A stretch of DNA of 6,459 bases from Chloroflexota bacterium (GTDB taxonomy: Bacteria > Chloroflexota > Anaerolineae > Anaerolineales > UBA4823): NCBI GenBank assembly GCA_021849525.1, contig JAJZSS010000097.1:1-6459 (forward strand), given 5' to 3'. Below are positions 1 through 4,476 of the stretch, piece by piece. Position numbers and translations under genes: made by a program. Numbering within the stretch: the first letter of the stretch is position 1; the number at the start of each line of letters is the position of its first letter. The notes beneath the pieces are model-generated. The model made no database searches, was not told the origin of the DNA, and worked only from the letters and a program-made list of their open reading frames with translations.

Positions 1-330
1 GTAATAGCGCCGACGGCGGGCAGATGCACTGACCGGCTGCCACTCCTGCACATTGCCGAATCCGGTGGCTGTGAAGACGGCTTTACCCTGGCCCATCACG
101 ACCAGGCGGGTATCAGCGATCTCGGGGGGCAGCCGGAGCAGGCTGTAAATAAATGCTGCCATATCCGGTTCGGGGGCGCGGGCTGCCGGGTGAAGCAGTG
201 AATTCATCCCGGCATGGACTTCTTCCAGGGTACGGATATGTACCTCGCTGGTTGAACGCAGCAGCGAGTAATAGGTACGCTGATAGAGATCGATGCTCTC
301 GGATTCGGTTGTAGGGACTGTACGTTCCAT
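1..330 (-). CDS. Unrecognised protein, N-terminal 110 residues (3' end beyond window)
   Basis: An open reading frame starts at ATG 330-328 and runs without a stop to the left edge, giving 110 residues of a longer protein. The N-terminus is acidic and hydrophilic (MERTVPTTESESIDLYQ), followed by predicted helices (YYSLLRSTSEVHIRTLEEVH and MAAFIYSLLRLPPEIADT), then an apparent strand LVVMGQG and FTATGFGNVQEWQPV, then an arginine cluster (SARRRRYY). There is no signal peptide or membrane segment. I recognise no domain. Support for coding is the lack of stops over 110 codons, its placement 18 bases after the membrane protein gene in the same direction, and protein-like composition. The ribosome binding site is weak (AGAGA about ten bases upstream), which would fit reliance on translation from the gene before it. 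Because the frame is cut by the edge, its length and function are unknown. Confidence 0.7.
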   Translation of the reverse strand, partial: MERTVPTTESESIDLYQRTYYSLLRSTSEVHIRTLEEVHAGMNSLLHPAARAPEPDMAAFIYSLLRLPPEIADTRLVVMGQGKAVFTATGFGNVQEWQPVSASARRRRYY

Positions 331-348
331 AGATAATGTGATCTCTGG

Positions 349-756
349 TTACTTGCGCCGGCCCCTGGTGCCCTGTGATCGAGCCGGCGGGCGCGAACGG
401 ATTGGTTTCGCATCCAGCGGTCCGAGGGGATCGGGATTCATCAGCCGGTAAAAAATTGAGTAGAAGAAGCTCAGGATTGCAAATCCAACCAGCGACAGCA
501 GGAGTGCCACAATCAAATTGGCGATCAGATGATCCACCTTGCCGATCCAGGGAAGCGTTATGGTGCGCATCAGCTCGGCAGGCAGAGGAATCCATCCTTG
601 TTCCCTGTTTTCCTGGATCAGAAGAATAGACCCGGCATAAGCCATGATCGGAATTAACAGCATGAAAATGCATCCAATACCACGCCAGATCGGATGGATT
701 GTCCAGGGTCGCTCATCGAGAGAAGTTCGGCGGTTATAAGAGGAATACTTAGCCAT
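349..756 (-). CDS. Small two-helix membrane protein, function unknown
   Basis: A 135-aa protein I cannot assign to a named family. A short basic N-terminus (MAKYSSYNRRTSLDERPW) leads to a first hydrophobic segment at about 25-47 (IGCIFMLLIPIMAYAGSILL), an amphipathic loop of some 30 residues containing WIPLPAELMR, a second hydrophobic segment at about 77-103, and a Pro/Arg-rich tail ending GRRK. With positive charges at both ends, both termini are predicted cytoplasmic with a short external loop. The ATG at 756 is chosen because GGAGG lies six bases upstream; an in-frame TTG at 798 would add 14 residues with no support. The start overlaps the stop of the FAD/FeS gene by 8 bases (ATGGCTAA), so translational coupling is likely. 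Proteins of this look seem common in Chloroflexota, by memory only. No cysteine pair, haem ligand or enzyme motif is visible. A role as a membrane anchor for the hydroxylase is conceivable but unsupported. Confidence 0.8.
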   Translation of the reverse strand: MAKYSSYNRRTSLDERPWTIHPIWRGIGCIFMLLIPIMAYAGSILLIQENREQGWIPLPAELMRTITLPWIGKVDHLIANLIVALLLSLVGFAILSFFYSIFYRLMNPDPLGPLDAKPIRSRPPARSQGTRGRRK

Positions 757-2197
757 GTGCTGCCTCCATATGACTGGCGCGTTCGATCGCTTCAACAATC
801 TTGTAATAGCCGGTACAGCGGCATAGATTTCCGGTAATGGCGTATTTTATATCTTCAAGGGTGGGTTGGGGGCGTTCTTCTAACAACTTGGCTGCCGACA
901 TAACAAAACCGGGCGTGCAATACCCACATTGGACAGCCCCGGTATCTAAAAATGCTTGCTGTACCGGATGGAGCTGCTCTCCATATGCCAGGCCTTCGAT
1001 GGTGACAATGTCTGCCAGGTGCGCCCGTGCAGCTGGAACCAGACACGCCATTACTGCACTGCCGTCCAGAAAAACTGTACAGGCGCCGCATTCGCCTTCG
1101 GCGCAACCTTCTTTCGTTCCGATCAGGCCCGCTTCTTCGCGCAGCAGGCGCAGGAGTGTTTTGGAGTGCCCGCTTTCAAAAGTATAGGTTTTGCCATTGA
1201 TCGTCGTAATAATCGGTGTGCCGGGCTCATGACAGGCCTGTTCTGCCAGGGGAGGAGTTTCGGCGCATGGCGTGTGTCCCCATAGCATTACCGGGTGTTC
1301 AGGCATTGTCTCTTGTTCCGTGCCTGTTTCGATCTGGCGGAGGGCACGCAGGACGGCAACCCGGACCATCTCGTGACGGTAACCGGCTGAGCTGCGCACG
1401 TCATCGATGGGTGCGGCGGTTTGCATTGCCAGCAGGGCGGCTTGTTCAATCGTCTCTGCATTCAGGCTGCGCCCAACCAGATAATTTTCAGCATTCTGGG
1501 CGTGAATGATCGTGGGCGCAACGGCTCCCAGGGTGATCGTGGCAGATTTAATTTGCGGATTTCCTTGCTCCTGATCCACCGATTCGAAGGTCAGGATGGC
1601 TGCGGCATTGACAACTGAGATCGCCTGGGCGCGGCGTAAGCCCAGCTTGATAAATGCGCCGTGTTGCTCGTTGGTTAAGGCGGGGAATGAAATATCGACC
1701 AGCATCTCCTCGGGCTGCATTACAGTTCGGCGCACACCGGTATAAAATTCGGACAACGGGACGACCCGTTCGCGGCGGGTGGATCGAAGGGTGATGCTGG
1801 CTCCTAATGCCATCAGCGGGGTGATGGTATCGTTGGCAGGAGAGGCGGTGATCAGGTTCCCGGCGATCGTGCCCCGGTTGCGGATTTGAGGTGCGCCTAC
1901 TTCCCAGGCAGCCCGGACCAGCGGAAATGCCCGCTCGCGTAACACCTTGGAAGCGACACAATGATTGTGCGTGACCAATGGACCCAGGTGTAAAATTTCA
2001 TCCTCGTCCATCGTGATCTGATCCAGATCGGGAACCCGGGTAATGTCGATCAGGATATCTATCCCCTTGCGTACACCCCTTTCCAGCTCTAAGATCAAAT
2101 CCGTTGCTCCAGCGACAATTCGAGCCTTCTCACCCTGGCTTGTCAAGACTCCTAATACCTGCTCGAGGCTGGTTGCATTGATATATTCACGCCACAT
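749..2197 (-). CDS. Molybdenum hydroxylase FAD subunit fused to [2Fe-2S] subunit
   Basis: One 482-aa chain carries the electron-transfer half of the hydroxylase. Residues 1 to about 285 are the FAD subunit (XdhB/CoxM type): RIVAGATDLIL (26-36) and IRNRGTIAGNLITASPANDT (105-124) are the FAD pyrophosphate/isoalloxazine loops, followed by a CO_deh_flav_C-like domain (about 180-285). A linker of about 40 residues (288-327), with two extra cysteines, joins the small subunit. Its ferredoxin-like domain has Cys365, 370, 373 and 385 for one [2Fe-2S] cluster, and its helical domain has Cys424, 427, 459 and 461 (QCGYC, NLCRC) for the Mo-proximal cluster. All eight ligands are present. Start: ATG at 2197 has GGAG six bases upstream and yields MWREY, the usual family N-terminus; an in-frame TTG at 2212 lacks a well-placed site. 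The domain order FAD then FeS is the reverse of eukaryotic xanthine dehydrogenase and of Rhodobacter XdhA. It partners with the large subunit encoded upstream. Confidence 0.93.
   Translation of the reverse strand: MWREYINATSLEQVLGVLTSQGEKARIVAGATDLILELERGVRKGIDILIDITRVPDLDQITMDEDEILHLGPLVTHNHCVASKVLRERAFPLVRAAWEVGAPQIRNRGTIAGNLITASPANDTITPLMALGASITLRSTRRERVVPLSEFYTGVRRTVMQPEEMLVDISFPALTNEQHGAFIKLGLRRAQAISVVNAAAILTFESVDQEQGNPQIKSATITLGAVAPTIIHAQNAENYLVGRSLNAETIEQAALLAMQTAAPIDDVRSSAGYRHEMVRVAVLRALRQIETGTEQETMPEHPVMLWGHTPCAETPPLAEQACHEPGTPIITTINGKTYTFESGHSKTLLRLLREEAGLIGTKEGCAEGECGACTVFLDGSAVMACLVPAARAHLADIVTIEGLAYGEQLHPVQQAFLDTGAVQCGYCTPGFVMSAAKLLEERPQPTLEDIKYAITGNLCRCTGYYKIVEAIERASHMEAAHG
763..767 (-). 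promoter_or_regulatory. Ribosome binding site of the membrane protein gene (GGAGG)
   Basis: GGAGG lies six bases upstream of the ATG at 756, inside the final codons of the FAD/FeS gene. It supports the 135-residue product over a 149-residue version beginning at TTG 798, which has no comparable site. Confidence 0.82.
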
Positions 2198-2203
2198 TAG
2201 TTT

Positions 2204-2207
2204 CTCC
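2204..2207 (-). promoter_or_regulatory. Ribosome binding site of the FAD/FeS fusion gene (GGAG)
   Basis: GGAG (followed by A) sits six bases before the ATG at 2197. The alternative TTG at 2212 has only GGA some 15 bases upstream. This site therefore sets the start at 2197 and removes five residues from the longest reading frame. Confidence 0.8.
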
Positions 2208-2212
2208 GTCAA

Positions 2213-2260
2213 CTAGAAGTAAATTTCCTTTTGTGCGATGATCATCTTACTAAATAAACA
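2213..2260 (-). promoter_or_regulatory. AT-rich gap between xdhC and the FAD/FeS gene (with the next gene's upstream region)
   Basis: These 48 bases, distinctly more AT-rich than the flanking genes, separate xdhC (TGA at 2263-2261) from the FAD/FeS gene. They contain a perfect 10-base palindrome, GATGATCATC, at 2237-2246. No convincing -35/-10 pair and no hairpin with a U-tract is visible, so an internal promoter or operator here is possible but not shown. The gap may simply be an operon spacer. Confidence 0.25.
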
Positions 2261-3082
2261 TCAATTCTGTGCAGACTCCGCTTTGCTGCTGTGAGAAGAG
2301 TCCATTACTCGCCCATCCCCGCCCTGGCGCAGCATGATGATCTCGGCCAGGATGCTCACTGCGATTTCTTCAGGGGTCTCGGCGTTCAATTCCAATCCGA
2401 TTGGCGAGCGAACACGCTCGATTTTTTCTATCGGAACGCCATTTTCCAGAAGTTTATGGCGGGTGGTTTCCCAGCGGCGCTTCGAGCCGATCACGCCAAT
2501 ATATGCCGCGGAAGTATCGAGCAGCGCCGGTAAGCCAGCGATATCGACCAGAACTCCGCGCGTGGTCAATACCAGGTATGTCCAGGGATTGATTTCCAGT
2601 TGTTCTGGCAGTTCTTGAAGAGGAACAGGAAGGTAAATATCTGCTTCTGGGACTGCTTCGGGTGTACAAAATTCAGGCCGGTCATCATTAACGGCCACAC
2701 GGAAGCCCAGCCAGTGAGCCAGGTGAGCGACTGCCTTGCCCACGTGTCCACTGCCGATGACCACCAGGGTGGGTTTAGGTTGGATAGGTTCCACGTATAC
2801 CTCCACTTGCCCACCACACACGCCCGGGTCGCCGCGCGCCGGATCAGCCATGCTGTATTCCAGATGGCGCGGCTTGCCATCCATAATAGCCTCCTGGGCT
2901 GCGCGGATGACCCGGTTTTCAAGCTCTCCGCCGCCAATAGTGCCAGTAATCTGTCCATCCGGGTATACAAGCATCTTGCTGCCGGTATGGCGCGGGGTTG
3001 AGCCCTGGCTTTTAATAATAGTGCACAAGGCGCCAGCCTGGTTATTCGCTTCCAGTTCTGCAAGGGCTTGATAAAACGACAT
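2261..3082 (-). CDS. xdhC: XdhC/CoxI-family molybdenum cofactor insertion protein
   Basis: A 273-aa accessory protein that, by family knowledge, binds molybdenum cofactor, promotes its sulfuration and delivers it to the apo large subunit; it is not part of the mature enzyme. The N-terminal XdhC_CoxI domain shows GALCTIIKSQGSTPRHTGSK (17-36), GTIGGGELE (47-55) and a conserved CGG (89-91). The C-terminal Rossmann-like domain begins at VVIGSGHVGKAVAHLA (107-122) and has YIGVIGSKRR (194-203) and SPIGLELNAETPEEIA (226-241), all typical. The ATG at 3082-3080 is preferred over an in-frame ATG at 3163 because it has GGAGGG five bases upstream and gives the usual family N-terminus; the extra 27 residues would be basic, low-complexity and antisense-free overlap with the pyrophosphatase gene. 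Only one base (3083) separates it from the pyrophosphatase stop, so translational coupling is likely. The last 15 residues look like an unconserved hydrophilic tail. The symbol follows Rhodobacter usage; in E. coli the name xdhC denotes the FeS subunit. Confidence 0.93.
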   Translation of the reverse strand: MSFYQALAELEANNQAGALCTIIKSQGSTPRHTGSKMLVYPDGQITGTIGGGELENRVIRAAQEAIMDGKPRHLEYSMADPARGDPGVCGGQVEVYVEPIQPKPTLVVIGSGHVGKAVAHLAHWLGFRVAVNDDRPEFCTPEAVPEADIYLPVPLQELPEQLEINPWTYLVLTTRGVLVDIAGLPALLDTSAAYIGVIGSKRRWETTRHKLLENGVPIEKIERVRSPIGLELNAETPEEIAVSILAEIIMLRQGGDGRVMDSSHSSKAESAQN

Positions 3083-3083
3083 C

Positions 3084-4427
3084 CTAACCCTCCAATAAAC
3101 CCAGGACAACCGGCAAGAGCTGTTTCTTACGCGAGACGACGCCTTCCGCCAGGCGCGTGCCATCGGATTGGCGCGGGTAGGGTAGACCGCCGAGAAGCGG
3201 CGGTTCGTTAGTAAGCAGCAGACGGCTGGAGCCGCTGACCACGTCGGTAACCATCAGCATCGCAAAATCCAATGCCCGCCGGTCACGCAACTGCACCAGG
3301 GCTTTACTCAAGCCTTCCAGATGCTCGTCCAGTTGTAATAAATCGGTTACTTCCACCTGAGCAATGGCAAAACGCAAGCCACCAGCTTCGTACTGCTTCA
3401 AGTCCGTACCGACCACCTCTTCAGGGTTGCGGGTTGCCAGGCCTGTCCCCGCGCGTAATACCTTTTGGCCATAAGATTGGATCGTCTCACCACGCAGGGG
3501 GCTGTTGATGACGATTGCCCAACGCGCCAATCGGTTGGCGGCTTCCTGGTCGCGGGGTGTGCAGGTTGGCGATGTGAAGATCAACGTATCAGAGAGTAAG
3601 CCGGCCAGGAGCATTCCTGCCAGTGCGGGTGGAGCGCTTAATCCCGCCTCTTCGATCCGTTCAGTGACCAGGGTGCTGGTGCTGCCGACAATATCCACGG
3701 TAAATTTGATCGGGGTGTGAGTGGAGGAGTTACCCAGTCGATGATGATCCAGGATTTCTAAAACTTCGGCTTCTTCCAGGGCTCCCAAAGCCTGGCGGGG
3801 TTCGTTATGGTCCACCATGATAATCTGCATGCGGGGTGGGTTGAGCGCATCTCGCTGGCGACAGACACCAAAATATTGACCCGCTTCATCGACAATCAGA
3901 AAATCTTCATACTCGTCGCGTAATATCCGGTTGAGCATATCCCGGATGCGGCTGCTGGAAACGAATCTTGGGATTTTCGTGTTGGTGGCCTGTTCGCAGG
4001 GCGCGTCCAGGATTTCAGAGATGCGCATCTCCTGCCGGCTGGCGTGGGTTCCAACCAGGCCGTTGATATAGGAAAATATACTGCTGCCATTTACCAGCCC
4101 AAAGGGTGTTCCATCTTCGTTGACTACCGGGGCGACACCCCAGGTGCGGGATGCAATATTCCAGGCTTCGCGCAGAGGCTGGTCGGGGGAAGTGGTCGCT
4201 AACCGCCGGGCGACTGTTTCAAACCGCGGGGAGGCATCATTGAGCAGCAATGGTGGTTCCATCCCCAGATTTTTAAGCACCCAGGCAGTCTGGGGGTTGA
4301 TAGCACCCGCCCGAGCAGAGATTGCATCTACTCCATCTCGCTCTCTCAACAACCAGGCATAACCCATCGCCGAAGCAATCGAATCGGTATCCGGGTTAAC
4401 ATGACCAATCACATAAATCGGACTCAT
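3084..4427 (-). CDS. ppaC: CBS-domain manganese-dependent (family II) inorganic pyrophosphatase
   Basis: A 447-aa cytoplasmic DHH-family phosphoesterase that should hydrolyse pyrophosphate to two phosphates. The metal-site motifs of family II pyrophosphatases are all present: GHVNPDTDS (His9, Asp13, Asp15), VDHNE (205-209), DHH (227-229), GSTSTLV (248-254) and Asp280 in LLSDTLIFTSPT. The C-terminal DHHA2 domain ends with the substrate-binding SRKKQ at 432-436. Between the first motif and VDHNE there is an insert of about 130 residues (roughly 66-192) that reads as a CBS pair (for example APVVNEDGTPFGLVN near 99-113 and DFLIVDEAGQYFGVC near 175-189). In this family CBS pairs bind adenine nucleotides and regulate activity. 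The length fits the form with CBS but without a DRTGG domain. The start is ATG; the nearest GGAG (4443-4440) is about 12 bases upstream, a long spacing. It follows the large hydroxylase subunit after 49 bases and ends one base before xdhC. A different DHH phosphoesterase activity is possible but unlikely given DHNE plus SRKKQ. Confidence 0.92.
   Translation of the reverse strand: MSPIYVIGHVNPDTDSIASAMGYAWLLRERDGVDAISARAGAINPQTAWVLKNLGMEPPLLLNDASPRFETVARRLATTSPDQPLREAWNIASRTWGVAPVVNEDGTPFGLVNGSSIFSYINGLVGTHASRQEMRISEILDAPCEQATNTKIPRFVSSSRIRDMLNRILRDEYEDFLIVDEAGQYFGVCRQRDALNPPRMQIIMVDHNEPRQALGALEEAEVLEILDHHRLGNSSTHTPIKFTVDIVGSTSTLVTERIEEAGLSAPPALAGMLLAGLLSDTLIFTSPTCTPRDQEAANRLARWAIVINSPLRGETIQSYGQKVLRAGTGLATRNPEEVVGTDLKQYEAGGLRFAIAQVEVTDLLQLDEHLEGLSKALVQLRDRRALDFAMLMVTDVVSGSSRLLLTNEPPLLGGLPYPRQSDGTRLAEGVVSRKKQLLPVVLGLLEG
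3088..3093 (-). promoter_or_regulatory. Ribosome binding site of xdhC (GGAGGG)
   Basis: GGAGGG lies five bases before the ATG at 3082. It is embedded in the last Glu-Gly codons of the pyrophosphatase gene. It decides the xdhC start in favour of 3082 over the ATG at 3163 and implies that ribosomes finishing the pyrophosphatase can reinitiate on xdhC. Confidence 0.85.
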
Positions 4428-4476
4428 ATCGAGGTGTTACTCCATGGCATAGAGATCGTTATACGCACAATACGGA
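4428..4476 (-). other. Short spacer between large subunit and pyrophosphatase genes
   Basis: This 49-base gap holds the long-spaced GGAG (4443-4440) for the pyrophosphatase and a CGTAT direct repeat ten bases apart near 4463-4477. No terminator-like hairpin is visible, which is consistent with readthrough from the large subunit into the pyrophosphatase. Confidence 0.4.

Noticed and set aside
331..348. Inverted repeat AGAT/ATCT in the 18-base gap as a terminator
   Set aside because: The stem is only four base pairs, AT-rich, and has no following T-run.
113..673. A 186-codon minus-strand frame overlapping both the membrane protein and the left-edge gene
   Set aside because: It is out of frame with both, has low-complexity Pro/Arg/Ser-rich composition, and would destroy two better supported genes.
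837..1285. Plus-strand open frames opposite the FeS part of the fusion
   Set aside because: They are shadows of the conserved cysteine-rich coding sequence; no ribosome site or domain supports them.
2198..2212. TTG start at 2212 for the FAD/FeS fusion
   Set aside because: There is no suitably spaced ribosome binding site, while ATG 2197 has one and gives the usual MWREY N-terminus.
3083..3163. ATG at 3163 as the xdhC start
   Set aside because: It would add 27 unconserved basic residues overlapping the pyrophosphatase gene; ATG 3082 has a strong GGAGGG.
3084..4427. RecJ-like or oligoribonuclease (NrnA) DHH phosphoesterase
   Set aside because: The VDHNE motif, internal CBS pair and C-terminal SRKKQ belong to family II pyrophosphatases; no DHHA1 GGG motif is seen.
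4424..4450. An 8-codon mini-frame (ATG at 4450, TGA overlapping the pyrophosphatase ATG) as a regulatory leader peptide
   Set aside because: No ribosome binding site precedes it, and a frame this short with an ATGA overlap is easily due to chance.
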